Origin: Nitrospirota bacterium
GTDB lineage: Bacteria > Nitrospirota > Thermodesulfovibrionia > Thermodesulfovibrionales > SM23-35
Length of the DNA: 64,000 nucleotides
Assembly: GCA_014859105.1 (NCBI GenBank)
Contig: JACUUX010000003.1
Location: 62,001-126,000 of the forward strand
Direction of reading: 5' to 3'
The translations under genes and the position numbers were made by a program. The notes beneath the pieces are model-generated. The model was not told the origin of the DNA. It worked only from the letters and a program-made list of their open reading frames with translations, and made no database searches. How positions within the stretch are numbered: position 1 is the stretch's first letter; every line of letters starts with the position of its first letter. Positions 43,322 through 52,469 of this stretch are shown in pieces.

Positions 43322-45166
43322 ATGATCCATGATCTCAGGCTTCATGGAAGCATTGGCCCTGCAGAGTATTTCGCCTTTGTTGGCGGCGCCAGTTCTTACA
43401 ACACGTATTTCTATGAAGAAAGGCCATCAAGCATCCGGTTCTTTTCGAGAGGAAACGAATTCACAATTACTGATGAAGGTGTTTATTACAAAGGCACAGG
43501 AGGAAGCTTCTGTGAATACATGTTCGGTGTCGACAAACCTCTTAAGGATCTTACAAAAAGGAAGGTGGCAAACAGGCTTATTATGTTCGGAGCCTTTTTT
43601 GGTGAAAATGAACAGGTCATTTTCACCAATAATACAGAAGGTAAAGAGTCCTTTTACCGCCTTTTTCTTCATGGACATGCTGTCAAGAATTATTATTTCT
43701 TCGTTTCTTCAGATTTTAAAGTAGATTACAAGAACAGGCAGAAACAGATCCTCTGTGCTGTGGGAAAATTTTTAAAGAGGACAGATTTCATAACCGGGGA
43801 TCTGGATACAGAACTCCTCGAGGGATTTATATCCGAGCTCAAAGACCAAAATTCTACAGTCTTTATATTCAAACTTATCCATAAGGGTAATCAGGAATTC
43901 TACAGGGTATTTAAAGATTTCTATTTTAAGGAAAGATCACTCTCGGCCACTGAAGAACTCTATCTGGAGGACATTTCTTCAAGATATGATATAGACCGTT
44001 ATCAGCGGGAAAGAATAAAGATAGATATAATGTACAAGCATCCAGATAATAAAAGGGTTGTCGATGAATACAGAGACATTCTTCTTAATGCGATTTCAGC
44101 TGATACTTTTCAGTATTCTGAGTTCGCAAGACTTAAAAGACTGCGCACAATGGGAATAAGAAACAATATACCCAGTGTTCTCTTTGACACACTCGATGAC
44201 CTGCTCCTCAGGGGTAAAAAGATGCAGGAGATAGAAGAACACGAATATCTCAGGGAGACACGGTCAATACTCCAGAGTCTCTTCTTCAAGGATTCGTCCC
44301 TCAAACAACACATAATAGATGAAGATATAGTGAGATTGATAAAAGCCAAACAGCTAGCATTTTTACGGGGGGATAAAAGTTTTGAGCAGATTTTACTTGA
44401 TACTGTGAGGGCATGTGATGAGATTTCACGCGAAAACAATGATTACAAACTTCTCGAAGAGCTTACATCCATAGTTACATATTTTGACAGGTACGACAAT
44501 GTCTATAACTTACTCAGCCAGACAGCCTTTATGAAAAATATTGTTTTCACAGAAGACTCCCTTAGAAGTCTGATGGGAAATAAAAAGGAATTTGACAGAT
44601 TAGACAACAGACTTTTTGATGATATATTCATAAAAGAACTTCTTGACAACAGATACATTACATGGTATGGAAGAAAAAAGATCAGCGAAATAGCAAGAGG
44701 GATCAAGAAGATTTCTGCTGGAGACGCATCATTGAAAGATGTTGTGGGAGAATTAAAGACGATTGATGATGAGGAGCGGCTCTATCATCAGGTACATACT
44801 GCCCTCAAAGAAAGAATGCGGAGCTTTTTCCCCGGAGTTGATTCTAAAAAAGCAAGGGATAAAATAAGAGAAGATATTTCAGAGGAACTTTCTGAAAAAG
44901 GCGTTTCTGAAGAAATACCTGAAAGGTTATTTGATAAGGTATTCCTTGACCTGAAAAAGGAGTCGTTTTATCTGAATCATCTTCTACCACTCATAATACA
45001 GAACAACGATATTACATTGAGGGAAGACTTTATTAAAAATAGTGGCCTTGACAGATTTTATATCGAGACACTTGAAAAAGAATATTTTGAAAAAAGGGAG
45101 ATTGATCAGACGCTGCTTGAATCACTTCTTGATGGAGGCGGCGAGCGGATTCGAACCGCTGCATAA
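43322..45166 (+). CDS. Conserved hypothetical protein (probably TIGR04442 family)
   Basis: 614 residues from the ATG at 43322 (MIHDLRLHGSI); the longer frame from 43301 adds 7 residues without support. The N-terminal third has conserved-looking FFSRGNEFTIT, GGSFCEYMFGVDKPL and KRKVANRLIMFGAFF. A long charged helical region follows. I associate this pattern with TIGR04442, known in Geobacter and Nitrospirota and without assigned function; that memory is not checked. The last about 10 residues (GGGERIRTAA) are encoded by the complement of the tRNA-Cys gene, so the stop lies within it. No signal peptide or membrane segment is seen. Confidence 0.8.
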   Translation: MIHDLRLHGSIGPAEYFAFVGGASSYNTYFYEERPSSIRFFSRGNEFTITDEGVYYKGTGGSFCEYMFGVDKPLKDLTKRKVANRLIMFGAFFGENEQVIFTNNTEGKESFYRLFLHGHAVKNYYFFVSSDFKVDYKNRQKQILCAVGKFLKRTDFITGDLDTELLEGFISELKDQNSTVFIFKLIHKGNQEFYRVFKDFYFKERSLSATEELYLEDISSRYDIDRYQRERIKIDIMYKHPDNKRVVDEYRDILLNAISADTFQYSEFARLKRLRTMGIRNNIPSVLFDTLDDLLLRGKKMQEIEEHEYLRETRSILQSLFFKDSSLKQHIIDEDIVRLIKAKQLAFLRGDKSFEQILLDTVRACDEISRENNDYKLLEELTSIVTYFDRYDNVYNLLSQTAFMKNIVFTEDSLRSLMGNKKEFDRLDNRLFDDIFIKELLDNRYITWYGRKKISEIARGIKKISAGDASLKDVVGELKTIDDEERLYHQVHTALKERMRSFFPGVDSKKARDKIREDISEELSEKGVSEEIPERLFDKVFLDLKKESFYLNHLLPLIIQNNDITLREDFIKNSGLDRFYIETLEKEYFEKREIDQTLLESLLDGGGERIRTAA

Positions 45167-45208
45167 AGGTTTTGCAGACCTCTCCCTTAGCCACTTGGGT
45201 ACGCCGCC
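45133..45208 (-). tRNA. tRNA-Cys (GCA)
   Basis: On the minus strand: acceptor GGCGGCG/CGCCGCC, D-arm CCCAAGTGGCTAAGGG, anticodon stem GAGGT/ACCTT with loop CTGCAAA (anticodon GCA), and T-arm AGCGG-TTCGAAT-CCGCT. The discriminator U is followed by an encoded CCA. Its 3' third is overlapped in antisense by the end of the upstream protein-coding gene. Confidence 0.96.
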
Positions 45209-45309
45209 ATTTTGGCAATGAGCTATGAGCAAAGAGCAAGAGTCCAGAGTAATTAAAGGGAATTTGGCTTATAACTCTTCGCTACAAACTCTATGCTAAA
45301 TGCTAATTA

Positions 45310-45385
45310 TGGAGCGGGAAACGGGGATCGAACCCGCGACCCCAACCTTGGCAAGGTTGTGCTCTACCAGCTGAGCTATTCCCGC
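45310..45385 (-). tRNA. tRNA-Gly (GCC)
   Basis: On the minus strand: acceptor GCGGGAA/TTCCCGC, D-arm AGCTCAGCTGGTAGAGC, anticodon stem CAACC/GGTTG with loop TTGCCAA (anticodon GCC), and T-arm CGGGTTCGATCCCCG. Discriminator U and CCA are encoded. It lies about 100 bases from tRNA-Cys in the same orientation. Between them are loose heptamers (GAGCTAT GAGCAAA GAGCAAG). Confidence 0.97.
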
Positions 45386-45471
45386 ACACTCTTAACTTAC
45401 AATCGGATAATAAGCTATAATGAACGGTATTACTTAAAAAATACTAATAAGAAAGGGTAGACTTTGTCAAT

Positions 45472-46992
45472 ATGCTGTATCCTGATCTGGAAACGTTTAA
45501 GTCTCTTTCTTCAGCCGGGAACCTCATTCCTGTGTACAGGGAAATACTTGCTGACACAGAAACCCCCGTATCAGCAACCCTGAAACTCGGCGGCTCACCT
45601 TCTTTTCTCCTTGAAAGTATGATCGGGGGCGAAAAATGGGCGAGGTATTCTTTTCTTGGCTCAAGACCTTCCAGGGTCATAAGAAGCTGGGGGAAGGAGA
45701 TAGAGGTAAAAGACAATGAATCAGGTACTCAAATACTCGAAACCGAAAATCCTTTTGAAATTATAAAGAAAGAGATTAAAGCTTACAGTCCGGTTGAAGT
45801 TGCAGGGTTACCAAGGTTTTTTGGCGGGCTTGTAGGTTATATAGGTTATGATATGGTCAGATTTTTTGAAAATATTCCCGACGAGAAAAGACCCGGGCTT
45901 GGACTTCCGGACATCTTTCTTATGGTTACTGATACAGTGGTTATATTCGACAATTTCAAAGGGAAGATTAAAGTTGTATCGAATGCGCATATTAATAACA
46001 AATCTCCTGAAGATGCATACAAAGAGGCGGAGGAGAAGATAGAGAATATTGTTGGGAAACTGCAAAAGTCAAAACCCGGTAGACGCTCCAGGAAAAGCAA
46101 AAAATCAGAAACCAGCTTACCCACCCATCCCCCTTTTATTCATCCTGCCATTGCTGGTTATGTATCATCTTATGCTTCAAGAGAGGCGTTTGAGAATGCA
46201 GTTCTTCAAGCTAAAGAGTACATTTTGTCCGGTGATATCGTTCAGGTTGTACTCTCCCAGAGATTTGAGAATAAGTCTGATATTGATCCATTCAACATAT
46301 ACAGGGCACTGCGTGTTATTAATCCTTCACCGTATATGTATTACATTGATACAGGTGATGCACAACTTGTCGGCTCTTCACCAGAGATACTGGTAAGGCT
46401 TGAAGGCAGAAAAATAATCCTGAGACCTATAGCAGGTACACGCAGAAGAGGTGATACAGAAGAAGAGGACAAAGCCCTCGAAACAGAACTCAAGAATGAC
46501 CCTAAAGAGATAGCAGAACATATAATGCTCGTTGACCTTGGAAGAAACGATGTCGGAAGGGTTGCAGAAACAGGCTCGGCAAAGGTTACAGAATTGATGA
46601 GCATTGAAAGATATAGCCATGTGATGCATCTTGTTTCGAATGTAGAAGGTATCCTTAAAAAAGGTTTTGATGCCTTCAATGTTCTGGAAGCATGTTTTCC
46701 TGCAGGCACAGTAACCGGAGCACCTAAAATAAGGGCAATGGAGATAATAGAGGAACTAGAACCAATGAGGAGAGGACCTTATGCAGGTGCTGTTGGATAT
46801 ATTAGTTATTCAGGTAATATGGATACATGCATAACTATAAGGACACTTATAATAAAAGGAAAGAAGATCTATGTTCAGGCAGGAGCAGGCATAGTTGCTG
46901 ACTCGGTACCCGAAAAAGAGTATGAGGAAACGATTAATAAGGCAATCGGGATGATGAAGGCAGTTGATATGGCAAAAAGGGAATTGAGTTAA
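45472..46992 (+). CDS. trpE: Anthranilate synthase component I
   Basis: Converts chorismate plus ammonia to anthranilate, first step of tryptophan synthesis. It is 506 residues. The N-terminal region has SFLLESMIGGEKWARYSFLG, the segment around the tryptophan-feedback site (LLES). The catalytic core contains VLSQRF, PSPYMYYID, IAGTRRRGDTEEED, LVDLGRNDVGRV and PAGTVTGAPKIRAMEII. It is followed by trpG after 14 bases. A short Lys/Arg-rich linker (PGRRSRKSKK, about 204-213) separates the domains. Confidence 0.96.
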   Translation: MLYPDLETFKSLSSAGNLIPVYREILADTETPVSATLKLGGSPSFLLESMIGGEKWARYSFLGSRPSRVIRSWGKEIEVKDNESGTQILETENPFEIIKKEIKAYSPVEVAGLPRFFGGLVGYIGYDMVRFFENIPDEKRPGLGLPDIFLMVTDTVVIFDNFKGKIKVVSNAHINNKSPEDAYKEAEEKIENIVGKLQKSKPGRRSRKSKKSETSLPTHPPFIHPAIAGYVSSYASREAFENAVLQAKEYILSGDIVQVVLSQRFENKSDIDPFNIYRALRVINPSPYMYYIDTGDAQLVGSSPEILVRLEGRKIILRPIAGTRRRGDTEEEDKALETELKNDPKEIAEHIMLVDLGRNDVGRVAETGSAKVTELMSIERYSHVMHLVSNVEGILKKGFDAFNVLEACFPAGTVTGAPKIRAMEIIEELEPMRRGPYAGAVGYISYSGNMDTCITIRTLIIKGKKIYVQAGAGIVADSVPEKEYEETINKAIGMMKAVDMAKRELS

Positions 46993-47006
46993 AGGTGAAT
47001 GATTAA

Positions 47007-47591
47007 ATGCTATTAATGATTGACAATTACGATTCTTTCACTTATAACCTCGTCCAATATCTCGGTGAGCTTGGTGAAGATATAAAGGTTTTCAGAAATA
47101 ATAAGATTACAATCCCCGGTATAGAATATCTAAAACCTGAAAGGATTGTAATCTCACCCGGGCCCTGCACTCCAAGAGAAGCCGGTATTTCTATTAAAGT
47201 GATAAAACATTTTGCAGGAAAAATCCCGATTCTTGGAGTATGCCTTGGTCATCAATCCATAGGCGCTGCCTTCGGAGGAGATATAATCAGGGCACCGAGG
47301 CTTATGCACGGCAAGACATCAATGATACATCATGATGGGAAAACAATATTCCAGGGGCTCCCAAATCCATTTGAGGCTACCAGATATCATTCTCTTGTCA
47401 TAAAGAAGGAAACCCTTCCAGGCTGTCTTGAGATAACGGCATGGACGGATATGGACGAGATAATGGGTGTAAGGCACAAAGACTTTGTAGTTGAAGGTGT
47501 ACAATTCCATCCTGAATCAATACTTACAGAGGTGGGAAAGGATTTATTATCCAATTTTTTAAAATTGAGATGCCCGATACTGGATGCCTGA
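47007..47591 (+). CDS. trpG: Anthranilate synthase component II (glutamine amidotransferase)
   Basis: Supplies ammonia to TrpE from glutamine. The 194 residues include the early [20 protein letters not shown], nucleophile motif [10 protein letters not shown] (about 75-84), and the C-terminal [13 protein letters not shown] with catalytic His and Glu. The final residues (PILDA) and the bases beyond derive from a heptanucleotide array (GATACTG GATGCCT GATGCAG), so the original stop may have been replaced by repeat sequence. Confidence 0.95.
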   Translation: MLLMIDNYDSFTYNLVQYLGELGEDIKVFRNNKITIPGIEYLKPERIVISPGPCTPREAGISIKVIKHFAGKIPILGVCLGHQSIGAAFGGDIIRAPRLMHGKTSMIHHDGKTIFQGLPNPFEATRYHSLVIKKETLPGCLEITAWTDMDEIMGVRHKDFVVEGVQFHPESILTEVGKDLLSNFLKLRCPILDA

Positions 47592-47608
47592 TGCAGGATG
47601 TTGGCTAT
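47570..47608. repeat. Heptanucleotide array at the trpG stop
   Basis: GATACTG GATGCCT GATGCAG GATGTTG, 7-base period, spanning the trpG stop codon (47589-47591). It defines the last few residues of TrpG. Confidence 0.75.
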
Positions 47609-47918
47609 AGATATAAGAAATTCAAAATTATTTTATTAATCATCAAGGACCTTAAAAAACATTTAAGATCTTTTATTCTGTCCTTGCCCGACTTGATCGG
47701 GCAATCCAGCGAAAGGTTCTGGATTATCCGGTCAAGCCGGATAATGACTACAATTGAACAAAGTTGACTATGTATTAAAGGTTCGCAGGGAAAAGCCGTT
47801 AGTGTCACCCTGAATTTATTTCAGGGTCTTGTAAGTTAGAGATGCTGAAACGAGTCTTCGACGTGAGCTCAGCGGAACGTTCAGCATTACAAAAGAAAAT
47901 ATTTTAGAAATAAAAACT
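47609..47918. repeat. trpG-trpD gap filled with palindromic repeats (MITE-like copy 4)
   Basis: Bases 47678-47748 are a TGCCCGACTTGATCGGGCAAT ... GGATTATCCGGTCAAGCCGGATAATGA palindromic unit like copies 1 and 3. A second type follows at 47797-47890: GTCACCCTGAAT ... CAGGGTCTTG with a GATGCTGAA ... TTCAGCAT pair. No gene is seen. The repeats interrupt an otherwise compact trp operon, so trpD may depend on read-through or its own promoter. Confidence 0.75.
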
Positions 47919-48929
47919 ATGATTAAAGAAGCGATAAACATGCTTGTAAATAATATCAGTCTCTCAGAGCTTGAGATGGCTGAATGTATGAAAGAGATAA
48001 TGGAAGGCAGGGCAACGGAAGCCCAGATGGGTGGATTTCTCACTGCACTCAGGGTAAAAGGTGAGACAGTGGATGAAATAACAGGTGCAGCAAAGATTAT
48101 GAGGGAAAAGGCAACCACTATAAAAGCTCCTGAAGGGGTTCTTGATACATGCGGTACGGGTGGTGATATGTCACATACCTTCAATATATCAACAACAACT
48201 GCGATCGTAGTGGCTGCAGCCGGAGTCCCTGTGGCAAAACATGGCAACCGTTCTGTTTCGAGTCAGTCAGGGAGTGCGGATGTACTGGAGGCACTGGGAG
48301 TAAAAATAGATATGTCTCCAGAGAAAGTAGAAAAGTGTCTCTCCGAAACAGGATTCGGCTTCCTTTTTGCACCAATATTTCACCCTGCTATGAAATTTGC
48401 TGTTGGACCACGCAGGGAGATAGGAATAAGAACCATATTTAACATACTCGGACCTATAACAAATCCTGCTGGAGCAAGGAGACAAATCCTCGGTGTTTTT
48501 GCAGACAAACTTACCGAAATACTTGCTATGGTTCTTGGAAATCTCGGTGCAATAGAAGCAATGGTTGTGCATGGAGAAGACGGACTGGACGAGATCAGTA
48601 TCTCCAGCAGGACAAAAGTGGCAAGACTTAAAAACGCTAAAGTAGAAAGCTTTTTAATACAACCGGAAGATTTCGGAATATGGAGAAATGAAATTGAACA
48701 AATTCGAGGTGGTGATAAAGAAAAGAATGCTGCTATTACTCTGTCAATCCTGAAGGGAGAAAAAGGACCAAAAAGAGATATCATTCTTATGAATTCGGCT
48801 GTTGCTCTCATCGTCGCGGGAAAGGCAGAGGATTTTAAGGTAGCATTTGGTATGGCGGAAGATTCCATAGATTCCGGGAGGGCATTTAAAAAACTTGAAG
48901 AGGTAAAGAGAGTTAGCAATATTCTATGA
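47919..48929 (+). CDS. trpD: Anthranilate phosphoribosyltransferase
   Basis: Joins anthranilate to phosphoribosyl pyrophosphate. It is 336 residues. The PRPP-binding DTCGTGGDMSHTFNISTTTA (about 74-93) and the KHGNRSVSSQSGSADVLEALG block (about 107-127) are diagnostic; MVHGEDGLDEIS is the C-terminal landmark. Downstream 9 bases away lies the oxidoreductase gene, so trp and lipid A genes may share a transcript. Confidence 0.96.
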   Translation: MIKEAINMLVNNISLSELEMAECMKEIMEGRATEAQMGGFLTALRVKGETVDEITGAAKIMREKATTIKAPEGVLDTCGTGGDMSHTFNISTTTAIVVAAAGVPVAKHGNRSVSSQSGSADVLEALGVKIDMSPEKVEKCLSETGFGFLFAPIFHPAMKFAVGPRREIGIRTIFNILGPITNPAGARRQILGVFADKLTEILAMVLGNLGAIEAMVVHGEDGLDEISISSRTKVARLKNAKVESFLIQPEDFGIWRNEIEQIRGGDKEKNAAITLSILKGEKGPKRDIILMNSAVALIVAGKAEDFKVAFGMAEDSIDSGRAFKKLEEVKRVSNIL

Positions 48930-48938
48930 GGAGGATAT

Positions 48939-49856
48939 TTGGCTGTTAAAGTAGGAGTTATAGGAGTTGGATATTTAGGCCAGCACCATGCAAGAATTTT
49001 TTCTGAACTCCGGGAAGCAGAGCTTGTTGCTGTTGTTGATATTGATAAAATTAGGGCTGATACATTTGCTGAAAAATATTGTTGTGAATCTTATACTGAC
49101 TTCAAAGACATCCTCCATAAAGTCGATGCCCTCAGTATTGTAACACCAACGCCTTCTCACTTCGATATAGCCTTTGATTGCTTAAGAGCTGGCAAAGACC
49201 TCTTAATAGAAAAGCCTATAACAGTAAGCATTGATGAAGCTGACGAGCTCATCAGAGGGTTAAAAGACACGGACTGTATTATCCAGGTAGGCCATCTTGA
49301 AAGATATAACCCTGCTATACTTGCTGTTTCAGATATGATAAATGAACCGGTATTTATAGAGTCGGAGAGATTTTCACCATTCCTCGGCAGGGGAACGGAT
49401 GTTGATGTGACCCTCGATCTTATGATTCATGATATAGACATCATACTTAGTCTCATTTCTTCACCTATCAAAGAGATCAAAGCAGTTGGTTCTAAAGTTC
49501 TCACTGACAAGATTGATGTTGCAAAGGCATGGCTTGAGTTCGAAAACGGATGTACTGCACTTGCCACCGTAAGCCGCCTCTCCCCTGTAAAACAGAGAAA
49601 ATTAAAGATATTCCAGAAAGACGCCTATATCTCAATTGATTATCAAACCTCGGAAATAAAGCGATACTTCAGGAACGAGAGTGGCATTGCATCTGAAATC
49701 AAAATACCTGAACATAAAGAGCCTTTAAAAGAAGAACTCAGGGATTTTATTCGTTGCGTAAAGGAAAGGAAAAGACCAATAGTCTCTGCTATTGAAGGAA
49801 GAGATGCCCTTAAAGTGGTTCTGGAGATAAGTAATATTATTAAAAACGGACTGTAG
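48939..49856 (+). CDS. Gfo/Idh/MocA oxidoreductase, likely GnnA-type (UDP-GlcNAc 3-dehydrogenase)
   Basis: NAD(P)-dependent sugar dehydrogenase of 305 residues. Rossmann motif GVIGVGYLGQHHARIF is at the N-terminus, and EKPITVSIDEA (about 89-99) carries the catalytic-region Lys-Pro. The C-terminal half holds substrate residues such as GHLERYNPA. The start is a TTG 6 bases after GGAGG. Directly before an aminotransferase and lpxB it matches gnnA-gnnB, which together turn UDP-GlcNAc into a 3-amino sugar for lipid A with four amide-linked chains. The pathway role is inferred from context. Confidence 0.82.
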   Translation: MAVKVGVIGVGYLGQHHARIFSELREAELVAVVDIDKIRADTFAEKYCCESYTDFKDILHKVDALSIVTPTPSHFDIAFDCLRAGKDLLIEKPITVSIDEADELIRGLKDTDCIIQVGHLERYNPAILAVSDMINEPVFIESERFSPFLGRGTDVDVTLDLMIHDIDIILSLISSPIKEIKAVGSKVLTDKIDVAKAWLEFENGCTALATVSRLSPVKQRKLKIFQKDAYISIDYQTSEIKRYFRNESGIASEIKIPEHKEPLKEELRDFIRCVKERKRPIVSAIEGRDALKVVLEISNIIKNGL

Positions 49857-49962
49857 AAACTTACTGTATAAATATCAAATATTGTTCTGTAAAAAATAAA
49901 TACATAACGAGACCCTGAATCAAGTTCAGGGTGACAGTGAATAGAGTCAAGGAGACAATCGA

Positions 49963-51054
49963 ATGATTCCGATGGTCGATTTAAAGAGAGAGTTTCAGAA
50001 GATCAAAGAAGACATATTCGAAGTTCTCAGGGAAATACTCGAAAGCAGTCAGTACATACTCGGAGACAGAGTCTCTGAGGTAGAAAAAAAAATTGCAGAA
50101 TATCATGATGTCAAGGATGGTATAGGAGTTGCGTCAGGTACTGATGCACTACATTTATCAATTGATGCCTTAGGAATCGGACAGGGTGACGAGGTTATCA
50201 CAACACCCTTTACCTTCTTTGCAACAGTCGAGGCAATATTATATACAGGTGCCACACCCGTCTTTGTAGACATCGAACCCGACACATTAAACATAGATGT
50301 CAGTAAGATCGAGGAAAATATAACAGAAAGGACAAAGGCAATTCTTCCTGTTCATCTATTCGGGCATCCATCTGATATGGCAGAAATATCAAAGATAGCA
50401 AAGAATCACAGACTAAAAATAATAGAAGATTGTGCCCAGTCCTTTGGTGCTGAAATAAACGGCAAAAAGGTTGGATGTTTCGGGGATGCGGGGTGCTTCA
50501 GTTTTTACCCGAGTAAAAACCTCGGAGCATATGGAGACGGAGGCATGATAATCCTTAACAATATGCGGTTAGCCGGCATCATAAGGCAATTGAGAAACCA
50601 TGGCTCAAAGGGATCGTACATCCATAAGAGAGTCGGGTTTAACAGCAGGCTTGATGAGATACAGGCTGGTGTTCTTCTTATTAAATTGAAATATATTGAT
50701 GAATATAACACTAAGAGGAGAAGAAACGCAGCAATTTACACAACCCTTCTTTCAAACAATATAAAGTGTCCTGTAGAAAAAAACGTTTCATATCATGTCT
50801 ACCACCAGTATACGATCATGAGTAAGAAAAGAGACCGGATACAACATAAGCTCAGGGAAAATGGCATTTCATCAGTCATATACTATCCCGTCCCGCTTCA
50901 TCTCCAGGAAGCACTTAGATTTTTAGGCTATCGAAAAGGAGATTTCCCCACCGCTGAGAAAGCATCAAGGGAAGTCCTCTCGCTACCGATGTATCCTGAC
51001 CTCGAAGAGTCAAAAATAATAAAGATAGCAAATATAGTTATGAAATCCCTTTGA
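49963..51054 (+). CDS. DegT/DnrJ/EryC1 aminotransferase, likely GnnB-type
   Basis: A PLP-dependent sugar aminotransferase of 363 residues. It opens MIPMVDLKREF, has the ASGTDALHLSIDALGIG cofactor-phosphate segment, EDCAQSFGA for the PLP ring and FSFYPSKNLGAYGDGG with the Schiff-base lysine (about 184). Between a Gfo/Idh oxidoreductase and lpxB it probably aminates the 3-keto sugar to make UDP-GlcNAc3N. Other nucleotide-sugar roles are possible in this broad family. It overlaps the longest lpxB frame by 4 bases. A small palindrome (ACCCTGAATCAAGTTCAGGGT) precedes it. Confidence 0.85.
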   Translation: MIPMVDLKREFQKIKEDIFEVLREILESSQYILGDRVSEVEKKIAEYHDVKDGIGVASGTDALHLSIDALGIGQGDEVITTPFTFFATVEAILYTGATPVFVDIEPDTLNIDVSKIEENITERTKAILPVHLFGHPSDMAEISKIAKNHRLKIIEDCAQSFGAEINGKKVGCFGDAGCFSFYPSKNLGAYGDGGMIILNNMRLAGIIRQLRNHGSKGSYIHKRVGFNSRLDEIQAGVLLIKLKYIDEYNTKRRRNAAIYTTLLSNNIKCPVEKNVSYHVYHQYTIMSKKRDRIQHKLRENGISSVIYYPVPLHLQEALRFLGYRKGDFPTAEKASREVLSLPMYPDLEESKIIKIANIVMKSL

Positions 51055-51089
51055 CTCGAATAATGCATTTTGGAGCTAAACTATACCTA

Positions 51090-52304
51090 ATGAATACTGT
51101 TATGATAATTTCCGGCGAAAGCTCGGGTGAATTATACGGCTCACTCCTTGCTAAAGCACTAAAAAACAAATGGCCTGATATGCATATCATCGGGGTTGGT
51201 GGCGAAAGGATGCGCGAAGCAGGAGTTGAGCTTGTATCAAGCATATCAGATGCTTTCGGTTTAATTGAAGCAATCTCGGCATACAGTAAAATTAAAGCTG
51301 CCTTCAAAAAAACGGCCGAAGCTCTTAAAAAGTTCAAGCCCGATGTCCTCGTCCTTATAGATTATCCTGATTTCAATATTAAATTAGCAAAGGTAGCTAA
51401 ATCTTATGGTGTAAAGATTTTGTACTATGTCAGTCCGCAGGTATGGGCATGGCGTAAAGGAAGGGTAAAGAAGATTGCAAATATAGTGGATAGAATGGCT
51501 GTTCTTTTTCCATTTGAAGAGAAGATTTACAGGGAAGCGGGTATTAAGTGTGAATTTGTAGGGCATCCGATTGTTGAGGAGATTGAATCTGTGATACAGT
51601 CATCAGTCATCGGTCATCAGTCATTAGTGAAAAACAGCTACCAACGTCCAATAATCAATGACCCGAAAGACTTTGAACTTCGAACTTACTTCAAATCTGC
51701 CCTCGGTCTTGATCCAAAAAAACCCGTTCTTTCACTTCTCCCTGGAAGCAGGCCTCATGAATTAAAAAGACTGTTACCACTAATGATAGATGTTGTCAGG
51801 CAATTCAGAAATGAGTTCGCTGATTATCAATTCTGTATACCACTCGCCCCGAACACCGAAGAAGAAAGATATAGTCTTTATCTTGAGTCACTCCGAGAGG
51901 AAGGAGTTAACATTAAAAAGGGCGAATCTGTCAGGGTACTCGCTGCTTCTGATATGGCAGTAGTTGCATCAGGCACGGCAACTCTCCAGACAGCTTTTCT
52001 TGAAGTTCCAATGATTGTTCTGTATAAACTTTCGCCTTTTACATTCTTTTTAGGAAAACTCATTGTGGATATAAAACATATATCACTTGTCAATATTCTT
52101 GCAGGCAGGGAAGTCGTCCAGGAACTTCTTCAGAAAAAAGCTAATCCGGACGACATAATAAAAGAGCTTAAAAAGATAATACTCGATAAAAAATACAGAG
52201 AAGAGATGCTTCAAGCTTACCGAGCAATAAAGGAACCATTTTTTGAAAAAAGGGCATCTGAAAGAGTTGCAGAGATGGTAATCGAGATGGCTGGGCAAAT
52301 ATAA
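51090..52304 (+). CDS. lpxB: Lipid-A-disaccharide synthase
   Basis: Joins UDP-2,3-diacylglucosamine to lipid X, forming the lipid A disaccharide at the inner face of the membrane. The start at 51090 (MNTVMIISGESSGELYG) agrees with relatives; the frame is open back to 51051. 404 residues. Landmarks: GVGGERMREAG, VLIDYPDFNIKLAK, YYVSPQVWAWRKGR, LLPGSRPHEL and VASGTATLQTAFL. A roughly 33-residue insert (about 169-201) before the GLDPKKPVLSLLPGS block comes from heptanucleotide repeats (GTCATCA-type, then CTTTGAA CTTCGAA). Confidence 0.95.
   Translation: MNTVMIISGESSGELYGSLLAKALKNKWPDMHIIGVGGERMREAGVELVSSISDAFGLIEAISAYSKIKAAFKKTAEALKKFKPDVLVLIDYPDFNIKLAKVAKSYGVKILYYVSPQVWAWRKGRVKKIANIVDRMAVLFPFEEKIYREAGIKCEFVGHPIVEEIESVIQSSVIGHQSLVKNSYQRPIINDPKDFELRTYFKSALGLDPKKPVLSLLPGSRPHELKRLLPLMIDVVRQFRNEFADYQFCIPLAPNTEEERYSLYLESLREEGVNIKKGESVRVLAASDMAVVASGTATLQTAFLEVPMIVLYKLSPFTFFLGKLIVDIKHISLVNILAGREVVQELLQKKANPDDIIKELKKIILDKKYREEMLQAYRAIKEPFFEKRASERVAEMVIEMAGQI
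51594..51692. repeat. Heptanucleotide array in lpxB
   Basis: GTCATCA GTCATCG GTCATCA GTCATTA, then TACCAAC GTCCAAT AATCAAT, then CTTTGAA CTTCGAA CTTACTT: three sub-arrays with a common 7-base period. They lie at the hinge between the two GT-B lobes, a loop in the fold. Confidence 0.88.
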
Positions 52305-52385
52305 GTTTGTCATTCCGCACTTGATGCGGAATCAAGGATGTATCACTATTTTCTGGATTCCTGCTTTCGCAGGAATGACAGGAAA
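52305..52385. repeat. Palindromic repeat after lpxB (MITE-like copy 5)
   Basis: TTGTCATTCCGCACTTGATG and CGGAATCAAGG, then TTCTGGATTCCTGCTTTCGC and AGGAATGACAGG. The ends GTCATTCC/GGAATGAC pair over the whole unit and two smaller hairpins lie inside. It lies between lpxB and waaA, which are 165 bases apart. Confidence 0.8.
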
Positions 52386-52469
52386 TCAAACTTATTGTCT
52401 TTTTGGTATTTTCAGGTCAATACCAATAAATGAGCAGAACCTTGATGAATTTTTAGAAAAGTTATAGAA

